Shown here piece by piece: positions 37,001 to 46,726 of a stretch of DNA of 64,000 nt; the stretch's first letter is position 1; each line of letters begins with the position of its first letter. Position numbers and translations under genes: made by a program. Below the pieces are notes generated by a model that searched no databases, was not told the DNA's origin, and saw only the letters and a list, made by a program, of their open reading frames with translations. The DNA comes from Bemisia tabaci (Eukaryota > Arthropoda > Insecta > Hemiptera > Aleyrodidae): assembly GCF_918797505.1 (NCBI RefSeq), contig NC_092801.1, positions 6,138,001-6,202,000 of the forward strand. Reading direction: 5' to 3'.

Positions 37001-37319
37001 CTGTAAATGTGACAGCAGCAATTACTATAATTGATCTGATCTGAGAACAATTTGAAATGAAAAGAGACTAAATTGTCACAGAGAAACATCTCTAAGGTTA
37101 GGCGGGTATCAAAACATTCTTACTGACTGAGGGGGGAAATCACTTAAGCATTAGGCAAAATTGGAAAATTTGGATTGAAAAAAAGAGTGTTCTGATTAAT
37201 GACAGTCAGATACACCGAATACACACCCAAAATATGAAGTTCAGGAGAAATATCATGTACTTGACACACGGACTGATGTACGTAAAATTGTTGGGAGCAC
37301 GTCTTCTGCTATGCATCAT
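25033..37319 (-). CDS. Tetraspanin, TspanC8 subfamily, 7 coding exons, 272 aa
   Basis: Four-transmembrane scaffold protein of the plasma and endosomal membranes. TspanC8 members (vertebrate TSPAN5/10/14/15/17/33; Drosophila Tsp3A, Tsp26A, Tsp86D) bind the protease ADAM10 and control its exit from the ER and its substrate choice, and so Notch signalling. Minus-strand exons 37319-37227, 36000-35797, 34886-34713, 30078-29944, 29333-29286, 27575-27459 and 25080-25033 join in phase 0 throughout. TM1 is about 20-44, TM2 63-84, TM3 100-121 and TM4 247-270. The large loop has CCG at 160-162 and cysteines at 160, 161, 179, 188, 194, 195, 210 and 231, exactly eight, with the subfamily motif [10 protein letters not shown] at 186-195. 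Juxtamembrane cysteines (18, 95, 103) are likely palmitoylation sites. Asn197 and possibly Asn178 are N-glycosylation sequons. Length matches TSPAN5 (268). The subfamily call is firm; which insect paralogue it is cannot be told here. Confidence 0.95.
26697..26838. mobile_element. TGGACTACATTTTGCAA palindromic element
   Basis: In tetraspanin intron 6; ends TGGACCACATTTAGCAATT and TTGTAAAATGCAGTCC. Confidence 0.7.
27459..27575 (-). CDS. Tetraspanin exon 6 (SGC motif, TM4 start)
   Basis: Thirty-nine codons. SGCIE carries the eighth loop cysteine and [12 protein letters not shown] begins TM4. Acceptor gtttttcag; donor gtaagt. Confidence 0.93.
28018..28162. mobile_element. 145-bp inverted-repeat element
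   Basis: ACCTGCGTATTGTACGCACC at the left and GGTGCATACGATACGCAGG at the right. In tetraspanin intron 5. Confidence 0.75.
28494..29053. mobile_element. foldback element, about 560 bp
   Basis: AATGGACAACTAGACAAGGT at the left with inverse ACCTTATCTAGTGGTCCATT at the right; GCATTCTGATACATGTTTCTTA is mirrored. In tetraspanin intron 5. Confidence 0.8.
29286..29333 (-). CDS. Tetraspanin exon 5 (48 bp)
   Basis: Sixteen codons, [16 protein letters not shown]. The CGY block carries the seventh loop cysteine. Acceptor ccattttcag; donor gtgagt. Confidence 0.9.
29944..30078 (-). CDS. Tetraspanin exon 4 (CCG motif, six of eight loop cysteines)
   Basis: Forty-five codons, [20 protein letters not shown] to CINTSTIT, containing [10 protein letters not shown]. 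Acceptor tgcttcag; donor gtaagt. A second AG six bases into the exon would delete Phe-Gln; the upstream site is chosen because F-x-C-C-G is the family pattern. Confidence 0.95.
31721..32321. mobile_element. 601-bp inverted-repeat element inside the giant palindrome
   Basis: Ends AGCAAGGGATTCACTCTTAA and its inverse TTAAGAGTGAAACCCTTGCT. Arms of about 185 bp around a non-repeated centre. It starts exactly where the left arm ends. Confidence 0.8.
32327..33286 (+). mobile_element. LTR-like segment with primer-binding site
   Basis: About 752 bp from TGTTGAGG to AATCA (33078), with TATATAAG at 32799-32806. Two bases later is TGGTGCCGAACGG (33081), shaped like a tRNA primer-binding site. About 200 bp of possible internal sequence follows before the palindrome arm cuts it. 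No gag, pol or second LTR seen. Confidence 0.42.
34713..34886 (-). CDS. Tetraspanin exon 3 (TM3, start of large loop)
   Basis: Fifty-eight codons from [20 protein letters not shown] to LIDFVQME. Acceptor tctgctttcag; donor gtaagg. The Glu in TM3 is typical of tetraspanins. Confidence 0.95.
35005..35150. mobile_element. palindromic element, about 145 bp
   Basis: CTGCGAGTTGCAAGCACTTG with AAGTGAAACACCAAT at the left, inverted at the right. In tetraspanin intron 2. Confidence 0.8.
35279..35500. repeat. diverged copy of the element at 60946-61186
   Basis: Begins GGGAGGACAAGGCGCGTA and shares GATTTCAAGTAAAACTAGTC and TTTCCGCC-TAAGGAT with the later copy. Confidence 0.6.
35797..36000 (-). CDS. 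Tetraspanin exon 2 (TM1 end, small loop, TM2)
   Basis: Sixty-eight codons, [20 protein letters not shown] to [15 protein letters not shown]. It includes the GALRE-N-C-L signature between TM2 and TM3. Acceptor ttgtttcag; donor gtaaga. Confidence 0.96.
36714..36892. mobile_element. near-perfect hairpin, 179 bp
   Basis: Two arms of about 80 bp (36714-36795 and 36811-36892), apparently almost base-perfect, from AGAGAAAAAAAAGGAGGTGT to CCCACCTACGTCATC. In tetraspanin intron 1. Confidence 0.92.
37227..37319 (-). CDS. Tetraspanin exon 1 (start, half of TM1)
   Basis: Starts at the first of two adjacent ATGs ([20 protein letters not shown]) and ends in the middle of TM1 at FIFW, donor gtgtgt. A good acceptor (cataatcctccag) lies 18 bases upstream of the ATG, so a separate 5' untranslated exon is likely. 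Confidence 0.88.
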
Positions 37320-37599
37320 TCTGGATCGACCTGCTGAGTTCTGGAGGATTATGAGGAAAGTGAGTATTGAATGGTCACCAAAAAATCTACTGACCACGCG
37401 ATGAAAGCATGAAATATCAAACTACATATGACTTCGAAGAACAGGAGATGAAAGCTACATCCAATCACCAGATTGGAAGGTGATTGAGGAATTCTCGATC
37501 ACAATGAAGATTAATACTAGATTACACTTCTTCATAAAATTAAGTAGACTTGTTTCGAGATAGTTAGAGAGAGCTAAACTCTCAGGAAATAAGTAGAAT

Positions 37600-37800
37600 T
37601 TAGAAACTGGCAAAAATAATCTGGGCAAATTCTTATGAAACTAGTCAGACATTGTCAAAACAAGGATGACTGTAAACATGGGAGCAATGGCCGAGAACTA
37701 GTAACGCTATCTAACAGCCAATACTAGAAGTTTTCCTTCGTTGCCGTTTAACCGCGCTCAACGCTGATTGGCCGTTGCATTCCATACTCCATCACCCGCC
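37600..37800 (-). promoter_or_regulatory. possible TATA-less promoter of the tetraspanin
   Basis: Upstream of the start exon. On the minus strand it carries a CCAAT-type box in CGGCCAATCAGCG near 37763-37775, within a locally GC-richer patch that has few inverted repeats. No TATA box. Placed by position and motif only. Confidence 0.25.
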
Positions 37801-38283
37801 GAAATTCAAACTTACGGGTTGTCATGCAGGTTGCCGACAGAGAAAGCGACATGCACCTAAAAATTATTTTGATAATATATCTTTTGAACTTTACCAATGC
37901 ATACCTCATTCGTCATTTCTGATGGCTGAATGTTAAGTTTTCTCCGTCGACCAAGGTCTCTTTTCCTCTTGACAGTCATAATTTAATGACGGCTAAATTC
38001 GAAAAACGCATATCTCAGATTGCGACAGCCCTGCTGATTGTGAGACTGTAAATTTTCATCACTAAAAGAAAATCAAGTAAAGAAATCGAGGAAATTGCAA
38101 GCATCTATTTTAATTGTGGTTTTCCTTCCGGACCTTAAAAAATTATCAGAGGTTTTCTAAACGTTACGATTGAGACACGCCTTCTTCGCCATTGATGCAT
38201 GAAAATTGTGAAAATTCAAAACCTCGATGCATCGATGGTGAAAGTGCAGATGCGCATTTCGATTTTTGACAGTTTTTAGTTAA

Positions 38284-38435
38284 GGCCCAGATACACACGG
38301 CGATTAATCGCCTCGAGTGAAAGACGAAAGCCAATGGAGAGCCTCGATCCATTGACGTCGATATATCGACATCAAGGCTCTCCATTGGCTTTCGTCTTTC
38401 ACTCGCGGCGATCAATCGCCGAGCGTGTCTAGGCC
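38284..38435. mobile_element. 152-bp inverted-repeat element at TTAA
   Basis: Terminal GGCCCAGATACAC / GTGTCTAGGCC, CGGCGATTAATCGCC inside, TTAA on both sides (38280-38283 and 38436-38439). TTAA targets suggest piggyBac-type mobilisation. Confidence 0.85.
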
Positions 38436-38758
38436 TTAAAATTTTGCATGTTTTTCCTCAGCGTAAGAGGCGCAAATGCCTTCCATTCATTCAATTGTCT
38501 CTAAAATTTCGTCCTGTAGAAACTGTTGCCCGAACATGATGACATTTTTAGAGCTTTTGGGTTGTATTCGCAAGCACAGTGCAACACAATGGACCACTAG
38601 ACAAGGTACGAATATAAATAATCTGATACTAGTTTCTTAACCAGAATTTCACGTCGAACACGATTCATACAACGGAAATTACTGAAACCAGCTCCTAACA
38701 AAGATATTAACGTTTTTATTTCACATTGGTTACGAAGAATTTGAACTGCCCGCTCACA

Positions 38759-39530
38759 AACTTAAATTCTCCATGATTTTTCGCATTCGCTAGCAGAAGA
38801 TTTGGTTCAAAATTTAAAGTCGTAAATTTGAATTGTTTCTCATATGGAAAAGATGAATTAAGGACGGAAATTTTGAAACACCGCAATGGAGATACGTGGT
38901 TCCGCACTTCAGTCGGTGCGATACGGATATCCATCAAGTTTAAAAAAATGCATCAAGTCCCCGTCACCGCCGACCAACGCGTTTGTCGGTCGAATCAACT
39001 ACAGGTATTATGCGTAGGTCAAAACGCCTTCAATTTTTTGAACGCAATACGGACATCCGTCGAGGTTGTATAGTTGTATCAAGGCGCCGTAGCAAACGCG
39101 TCCCATTGTTTATCGTTACAGACGAATATAAGTTGAGAGAGGCCAGTCATAATGCCTTCAATTTTATACATACACATTTTTGGGCAGAATGAGAGACGAA
39201 GGTTTCTCCTTTTGCGACGTTGCAGACTTCCTTAGAAATTTTATTTTTCTTTCGAGAAGCTGGTCAACATAAAACTTAAATTCTCCATGATTTTTCGCAT
39301 TCGCTAGCAGAAGATTTGGTTCAAAATTTAAAGTCGTAAATTTGGATTGTTTCTCATGGAAGAGATGGATTAAGGACGGAAATTTGGAAACACCGCATTG
39401 GAGATACGTGTCCTCGCACTTCAGTCGGTGCGATACGGACATCCATCAAGTTTAAAAAAATGCATCAAGTCCCCGTCACCGCCGACCAACGCGTTTGTCG
39501 ATCGAATCAACTACAGGTATTGTGCGTAGG
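38759..39530 (+). repeat. direct repeat, two copies of about 260 bp
   Basis: 38759-39020 and 39272-39530 match almost throughout (AACTTAAATTCTCCATGATT to CAACTACAGGTATT-TGCGTAGG), separated by about 250 bp. Confidence 0.85.
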
Positions 39531-39750
39531 AGGGATCGGTATAAAACAGCGCGTTGAATGCCGATAAACCAGCATTTTTCGCCAAAATCGGCCTTCAGAC
39601 CCATGTTTAGGTCATTCAAAGGCAACGAGAGAAGGAGGACAAATCAACCTATTCTCAAAGCTTCAATACTTGTACAAAATACGTCGTTTCACGATTGAAA
39701 AATTTAACTACAATTTTTGCCGATGTATGTAGGAATATGACTGTGCAATA

Positions 39751-40223
39751 CTACCACACCTAGAGGAAGAACACCGCATGAGTCTTCAGACGTTGCTAAA
39801 TTTCCTCTGACAAATTATGAAAAGAAATCTGTGATTATCTTCCACCAATTATTCAGAGAAGTATATTCATGCAATCAGATCTAAATTATCCGAAAATTTA
39901 AAAGAAAAATATTCATAATTCTCCTTTAAAATAGACATTGAAACTTCGGCGAGAAGCTCGAATGTTTATACTGCGTTTTTCCATAGCACGGCAGAATACT
40001 GCCGTGTGAACATTCGAGAGTTGCCAAATTTCCTTCGATAAAATGTTCATTTTTGAGGAGAGTTATGAATATTTTTTCTTAAAATTTTCAGAAGTTTTAG
40101 ATCAAACTGCAAACAAAATTATCTGAGAAATTGGAAGAAAAATATTAACAACTAGTGTTTTTTTAAAATGAAATTTGGCAACGCCTGAAGGTTCATACGG
40201 CGTTTTTCCTATAAGCACGGCAG
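39751..40223. mobile_element. two CTGCCGTGC elements end to end
   Basis: First copy 39751-39994, left end diverged. Second 39999-40223, lacking about 20 bp after CTGCCGTG. Only four bases separate them. Confidence 0.8.
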
Positions 40224-40343
40224 AAGAGCTGCCCGAATCATGCTGATTTCACATGTAATCAGATGAAAACTCTGCCACATGTTCAGTTAAAAACTTGAGG
40301 CGTTTCGCTATGTTGAAATGTAGCTCCGTACTTATGTCCAGGC

Positions 40344-40525
40344 GACATTGGCGGATCCAGCAAATTGGCAACATCGTCTTTCCTCCATTTAAACCTATGG
40401 AAATGTATCGATTCTTGGGGGGGGGGGGGGGCATGTGCTTCGACAAGAATCGATTTTTTAGCATAGGTTTAAATGGAGGGAATCCGGGGTTGCCAAATTG
40501 CTGCTCCTGGCGACCAAGAATCCAG
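40344..40525. mobile_element. foldback with a G-run centre
   Basis: AGCAAATTGGCAAC...CCTCCATTTAAACCTATG mirrored. The centre has 12 consecutive G (about 40418-40429). A 135-codon frame across it is a by-product. Confidence 0.65.
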
Positions 40526-41436
40526 TTGTCTGTAGTTCCGTGCACGGGCTCAGTGCTACGTAATCTCGAGGTATTTTTCTCATGCTTACACATTTTTGAT
40601 GCGCAACCAAATCCTCAACGAATATTACGAAACATTCGTGGAGAGACTACGATAATCTTCCTCCATTTGATATGCATCGAAACATATCGAGCCGCCACAT
40701 GAGAAGAGAGAGATCAGAAATGGGCTTTAGAGCTTGTTCTGAATAATTGGATTAAGATTGTTTCCTTCTTGTTTTATGCTTATTCACACCTTTGTCACTC
40801 ATGTCAGCTTACCAGGGAATTAAGTCACAATATTCGTGTGCGTTTATGCGTCTCCCGCTATCATCCCAATATAAGTTTATAAAAGTCAGCAACTGCTTAC
40901 TTCTTCTTCATCATATTTCGGACGATGGAACGTAACCCAATTCCAACGTTGCAAAATTATTCAAACCATTCAATTTCTTACAAGAATTTTCCAAAAATGT
41001 AGCCTGCATGCATGAAATTAAATAATTTGTATTATATTAATCTGACATACCGATACATTTTGGCAAACGCCATCATCAAACGCACATACTACATTTAACA
41101 AAACACAGTAATAAAAAACCAAAATTATGTATATAGGTTGAGAAAGAGACGAGATGTGAGAAGGAAACGACAATTAAAAAGGATAAAAATTTAAAGCAAT
41201 TAAAAGTTTGTGATTTCACGCATCTAGACTAATTTTTTTAAAATAATGCAGAAATTCAAGAAAAATAACTTTCCCTCCACTGTGAAAGTAAACTTCGTGC
41301 TGCAGCATTTAAACGTCACCTTGGCTTACATCAATGGGCATCGTACTTTTCTACTCCTGCGTCAAAGTCCCCTTGTGATAGACTCGGAACGGTGCGGTGC
41401 TGTGTAACACAATGGTTACAAACCGTAGACCCTACA

Positions 41437-41689
41437 CTGCCGTGCTATAGAGAAACGCCGTATGAACCTTCAAGCGTCGCCACATTTCCTTTGATAAAAC
41501 ACGAATTTCCTAGTAGAAGTATGAATATTTTTCTTCCAATTTTTCAAATAATTTTGTTCCCAATTTAACCTAAAGCTCCAGAAAATCTCAAGGAAAAATG
41601 TTCATAACTTTCCTCAAAAATAAACCTTATATCGAAGGAAATTTGGCAACTCTCGGATGTTCATACGGCGTTCTTCTTTTGCACGGCAG
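41437..41689. mobile_element. CTGCCGTGCTAAGGA element
   Basis: Ends CTGCCGTGCTATAGAGAAAC and TTGCACGGCAG; about 253 bp. Confidence 0.85.
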
Positions 41690-42040
41690 TATACCACACA
41701 GACTTATGACATCACCTTGGCCTATCATACATGACGAGTAGAAATTCAAAACCTGGCGAGCGTCATCAGGTTATTGCTAAAATATGCATGTTGCTCCTCA
41801 GCGTAAAGTGTCCCGTTTTCATTGGATTTCCATCAGGAAATTTTCTCTAAATTTGGTCTATTAGAAACTGATGCCCCATTATAGGCACCTGATGGCAGTT
41901 ACCAGGTATTTAATTTCTGCTCTCCGTGTAAAAAAGAAAATTCACACTTCTTCAGCTTCGTGTTGCTCTCACCTGAAAATTTCAGTTTCGTATGGTTCAA
42001 TAAAAAGATTCTCAGGTTTTGACGTCAGCCAGAAGCTATA

Positions 42041-42293
42041 CTGCCGTGCTAAGGAAGAACGCCGTATAAACCCTCAGGCGTTGCCAAATTTCCTCCGCGA
42101 TATCACGAATTTTTGGGAAAATGTTTAAATATTTTTCTCCCAAATTTTCAGATAATTTTGTTCGCAATTTCACCTAAAGTTCCTGAAAATGTCAAGGAAA
42201 AATATTCATAACTTTCTTCTTTACCTAACGTTTTATCGGAGGACATTTGGCACCTCTCGAATATTCATACGGCGTTTTTCCTCAGCACGGCAG
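42041..42293. mobile_element. CTGCCGTGCTAAGGA element
   Basis: Ends CTGCCGTGCTAAGGAAGAAC and TTCCTCAGCACGGCAG; 253 bp, the same length as its neighbour. Confidence 0.88.
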
Positions 42294-42495
42294 TATAAAG
42301 CACAAATCGTAAAATGAACGGGGAAACAATTTTTGAAAAGCTCGTTTCCACACCACCTTAGGATAGTCCGATCAGGTAAATGATACGGTACTGCTCCTGG
42401 AGGTAGAGCTTTAGGCGCGCTTTTTTTAACGTGGTGTCGCCATGAGCCCTAATCCACGGGGGGGGGGGGGGGGAGGAAAAAAATAAAGTACTTAC

Positions 42496-42593
42496 CAATG
42501 CTGACGCAGCTCCACGCTTCCTCTGCTCCATGCCATTTTTGATTCTGCTAAAAAGCAGCTCTGCTCGGAAGACGGAAGTAGTGCCCGCTAAAA
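42496..42593 (-). CDS. weak candidate exon
   Basis: Open frame VLAGTTSVFRAELLFSRIKN continuing to GMEQRKRGAASAL, ending at a strong donor (TTG/gtaagtac). The acceptor is probably gtgaagcag. In phase with the 27-bp candidate at 42651-42677. Not recognised. Confidence 0.22.
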
Positions 42594-42650
42594 CTGCTTC
42601 ACGATTATAACCCTTATTTACAAATGAGGAGAAATTAAACGGTATCTTAC

Positions 42651-42677
42651 CTTCGGTTGCGGAAACGGCAGCTGCAC
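42651..42677 (-). CDS. candidate 27-bp microexon
   Basis: Lies between acceptor tttctgtttcag and donor gtaagata and encodes GAAAVSATE plus one base. Both splice signals are strong and only 27 bases apart. Confidence 0.22.
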
Positions 42678-42690
42678 CTGAAACAGAAAG

Positions 42691-42736
<46 letters not shown>

Positions 42737-42815
42737 CGACGATCCCGGTACGATGATCCTGGTACGATGATCCTGGTACGATGATCCCGGTACGACGATC
42801 CCGTTACGATGACGG
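42691..42815. repeat. 44-A run followed by a 14-bp tandem repeat
   Basis: Uninterrupted A from 42691 to 42734, then about five imperfect copies of ACGATGATCCTGGT. Confidence 0.85.
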
Positions 42816-42875
42816 CCTCCCCCAACCCCGGCTTCAGGCCCCTCCGGCCCCCAGGTTCCTTTCCCACCTCCTCCC

Positions 42876-43208
42876 TTTTTTTTTTTTTTTTTTTTTTTTC
42901 CACTCGTGGCTTGCTGAGATCCTCCGGGGCGTAACGCCCCGGAGCCGCCGTCGCCGGCAGGGGCGCCCGCCGGGACCCCATAAGGGCCCGCTGGGCGCCC
43001 CCACCCCCGACCCCCCGCGAGGGGGGAAAAAGCCCCCCCTTGCGGGGGGGCAAAGACCCCCCTCGCGGGGGGTCGGGGGCAGGGACGCCCAACGGACCCA
43101 CGGGGTCCCGGCGGGCGCCCCTGCCGGCGACGGCGGACCCCGGGACGTAACGCCCCGGAGGATCTCAGCAAGCCAGTCGCGGAAAAAAAAAAAAAAAAAA
43201 AAAAAAAA
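42876..43208. mobile_element. GC-rich palindrome between T and A runs, 333 bp
   Basis: T24 then CTTGCTGAGATCCTCCGGGG at the left; its inverse then A26 at the right. Arms of about 130 bp full of CGCCGG/GGGCGCC around a G/C-run centre. Long open frames on both strands are composition artefacts. Confidence 0.8.
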
Positions 43209-43480
43209 TCCTACTCCTCCCCCCGTGATTCTACTCCGCGGCCCCTCCCTCCTTGGAAACCCTACTCCGCGATCCTACTTAAACCCCACGGACATCCCCC
43301 CCTCTCCCCGGGAACCCCCCTTAGGAAACCCTACCCCGCGATGCCGCACCCAACCCTACGGACCCCCCTCTCCCCGGGACTCTCCCCCCTGGGAATCCTA
43401 GTTCCGCGATACTTCCCAACCCTACGAACCTCCCTTCCCTGGGAACCTCCCCCCTCAGCGATCCCTCCCCCCAAGCCCGA
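43209..43480. repeat. C-rich degenerate minisatellite
   Basis: Units of roughly 65 bp built on CCCTACTCCGCGAT, AACCC-ACGGACC-CCC and CTCCCCGGGA, about four copies. Confidence 0.7.
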
Positions 43481-43615
43481 ATCTTCAGCCGCATCTGAAA
43501 CAAACAAGGCAAATCATGAATTATTAGTATGATTAGCAACAGGTGACAAAACTGGCTTCTACATTTCTATCTAATCCCTCATCCACGTAGTTAAAAGTTC
43601 TGTTCTATGATCATT

Positions 43616-43780
43616 AGTGGCATGGCGTGAATTGCGATATATCGATTTTTATGCCATTTAAACCTATGGAAAATTATCGATAAACAGGGTGTTCCCAGCG
43701 GACACCTTAATAATAGATTCTTTACCATAGGTTTAACATAACAATCGATATATCGCAATTCACGCCACGCCACGCCACTG
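43616..43780. mobile_element. AGTGGCGTGGCG inverted-repeat element, 165 bp
   Basis: AGTGGCATGGCGTGAATTGC and its inverse around TTTAAACCTATGG. Same family as 50093-50257. Confidence 0.8.
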
Positions 43781-44217
43781 ATTCTTACGCTGGACTTATA
43801 AATGCTAAAGGGAACTATTTGCATGCAACATACTTCCTTTTAGCGTGCATAGGTCCATGATCCATTTGTCCATTTATCTCTTTTCAAAATTTTAGTCAAG
43901 GCACCATGCCAAAATTCAGATATCAAAGTTTAGGTATTACTTTTTCAAATTCAAATTTAAAATGCAGTTCCGTGATGCTTTTGGAATATATCATGCAGTG
44001 TTAATTGCAGAAAGGTGGGAAAATAATGCTGGGTCCACACTATTTTGTGAGGGAAACGAGGCCAAATAGAACTTTTGATTTCTATTTTTTCGAACTTTTT
44101 GCCTTGTTTTCCCAGCAAAATTGTGTGGACGCAGCACTATTGTACCATTTGGCTTATCTACTACCTATTTTATTATTAATCACTACTGTACCACCTTGTT
44201 ACATACCGTCCCCTTCT

Positions 44218-44326
44218 GATGTAAGGGCACATCTCAATTTCCATGTGAGCTCTATTTCGCATATAAAACCATCATGGCTTTCTGAGGCTTATACGGAAAT
44301 TGCGGTACTCCCTTACGTCAGATAAG
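44218..44326. mobile_element. GTAAGGGCGTA mini-element
   Basis: About 109 bp: GATGTAAGGGCACATCTCAA ... CCCTTACGTC. Sister copies at 46722-46823 and 62046-62142. Confidence 0.6.
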
Positions 44327-44687
44327 CGACAATGCGTCCGGGCTACGTGGGTTTATGGTTTTGTTTCTCTCGTTAATTTCAAGTTTGCATTCAGCTGTAG
44401 AGTAACTGAACTGTATAACGCAAAAAGAAACTAATATTTCTGGCTCATTTAGAAAAATTCATGGCATTTATGTCTATGCTACAATAAACCGAAAATGACA
44501 ATTCCTTTCTACATGATTCAGTCCAATTACTTTCAGTTGAATGCGGTATTGTTCGATAGTAGGTATCACACGAGAACTATGCATAACTTATAGGAATTGC
44601 AAATACTTTGTATCTCTTTCAGCAACTGAGGGCATTTAAGTTATGGATACGATAGAACAAATAGGTACACATTTTGGAGGGTACTAC

Positions 44688-44739
44688 TTCCGTCTTCAAT
44701 GGCTCATCATGCGGAGCATTTTCTTCGTTTTTTGCAGAC
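44688..44739 (-). CDS. weak candidate small exon
   Basis: After acceptor gtttgtttcag it reads SAKNEENAPHDEPLKTE, with a possible donor gtagta. Resembles the segment before 47032 (SARNEVLTAEAVLL). Polar and not recognised. Confidence 0.18.
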
Positions 44740-44771
44740 CTGAAACAAACTAAGAATAAAAAAAAGAAAGA

Positions 44772-46149
44772 TTAAGGTGAGGTTGGGTAACTGGGCGGTG
44801 GGGTAACTGGGCAGTACCCTCTGTATTTCTACCAGATTAGTGCAAAAATTGTTTTCACTGTTGGCATACCTTCATTATGACGTAAACCATCTAGAACATG
44901 TAAACATAACTTCAAAAAAAAATTTTATGGTGAATGGTGAAGTGCCGAAAATTGGACAGCTTTTTTTTCAAAACAACGCCGGAGGTGGTCCCGAAAAGAG
45001 CCTCATATCTCACTCCCAGCAAGTATTTTATTCAACTTTGACAATTCTTCTTCATGTATGATGTATTTGTGTAATGCGTGAGTAATTACAACGTAATTGG
45101 ATGAAAATACTGGTTGCAAAGGGTTGATGCCCAGTTACCTTGAAAATTTTCCCTTTGTGGGGTAACTGGGCACCCACCCCAAGGTAACTGGGCAGGTGGC
45201 AGTGGTGGCACCTGCCCAGTTACCCATTGCAAGGTTGCTGTGCTTCGGTGTTTGTTTACTTCTGAAAATGTCAAAACTAATTGACTATTGTGGACTTTTA
45301 AGTGCCGAAGACCAATAATCAGGGTTCCCAGCACACTAAACTTCTAACTTAAGTCAATTATAGCATAACTTAAGCATTACTTAATTACATTTTTGCCGCT
45401 AACTGTTATGACATCACTTTTAACGACTTAAACATGGTTATATAAATTCAAATGAAATTCTCTGAAACCCTCATGAGAAGGACATTCTTTTCTGGCCAAT
45501 GAGAATTACAAATAATGCCCCCCTTAAAAATTAAGGGAACTTTTTGGCGCCTGACTCTATCCCAGATCAGCCTTGCGGCTTAATTTTTTTTCATTTTTTA
45601 AAAATGTATCATGCTTAATCTCACTAAAAGTGGCAACAGTGTCCTCGTATACAATACTACTTTATAAGTAGTAATACAGAAAGTTCTAAGCATTTATCTA
45701 CAAGGAAACAATTTTTTTTTACCGTTATTCAATTCTCAGATTTGAGGGTTTTTTTGCCGCTAACTGTTACGACATCATTCTTAACCACTTAAACATGTTT
45801 ATATACATTCAAATGACATTTTCTTAAACCTTCATGAGCAGGACATCACTTTCTGGCCAATGAGAATTAAAAATAATGCCCCCCTCAAAAATTAAGGGGG
45901 GGTAGTCCAGTTACCCCACGACGTTGGGTAACTGGGTGAAAAAAACGGGAAATTTTTGAAAATTTGTGGGAAAAAATTGAAAGATGAAATTCGACTTTTG
46001 ACTCTTCCTACATTTAGACAAGGTGTTGTACTTACTAAAAAAATTTAAAAGTAGCCTCCACTGTCAAAATAATGATGGGAAAAAAATCATGAAGTTGAAA
46101 TTTTGACATTATTCTCCGAACTCCTGCCCAGTTACCCAACCTCACCTTA
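44772..46149. mobile_element. 1.38-kb element with GGGTAACTGGGC ends
   Basis: TAAGGTGAGGTTGGGTAACT at the left, inverted at the right. GGGTAACTGGGCA recurs inside on both strands (near 44788, 44805, 45125, 45160, 45184, 45214 and 45908). A 140-bp direct repeat (GCCGCTAACTGTTA-GACATC) is at 45392 and 45754. Confidence 0.85.
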
Positions 46150-46446
46150 GTTGGAGCTTAACCTAACTTGAAAATAAAAAGTTTAGTGGAAGATTTATTT
46201 TAAATAGAAGTTGTCTTTTTATATAAAGAAATTTGATAAATATTTTTGTTTGTTTGAATACTATCCCCTTTTCTGTTGTTTTTAATATGATGATCCTTCG
46301 GGCTTTTTGTTCATGTAAAATCAATTTGATGAAGCTGATACCCATCTCTTAATCTAATACAAAATTAATTATTTATTTGAAATGTAATGTAGCTAATTTC
46401 TACCTTTATCTTTTCTTTCGCTATTTGTCATGTCGTCGCTTGGCTG

Positions 46447-46726
46447 CGGGCCGATTGTTGAAATTGAAAGATAAGGCGATAGACAAAGAAAACATAGGGT
46501 GTATGGAGCTATCCTATTGGTTGAAACGGGTGGTTCCTTTAGACGAAGGGAGAAAATAATGGACTAATTATCGGGTCCCTCGTAGGTTGCTGTTACTTAG
46601 TCTATTACCTACCTCTTTTGTCCAATGCAACCGCCCGCTATCACCAATAGGATCCCTCTATATTTCTTTTGACTTCTTTGGCTATAGCTTTGTCTATCAA
46701 TTTCAATAATCGGCCCGCTGACAGAA
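46447..46726. mobile_element. GCGGGCCGATTATTGAAATT element
   Basis: About 280 bp, ends GCGGGCCGATTGTTGAAATT and AATTTCAATAATCGGCCCGC. A diverged copy is at about 59094-59346. Confidence 0.82.

Noticed and set aside
40295..40702. 135- and 114-codon frames on opposite strands
   Set aside because: Both cross a foldback element with a G-run; mirrored translation shows the palindrome is the cause.
42358..43401. Open frames of 247, 174 and 206 codons on both strands
   Set aside because: They read through the GC palindrome, homopolymer runs and minisatellite; runs of F, K, G and P reflect composition and no domain is visible. Only the short splice-bounded pieces are kept, at low confidence.
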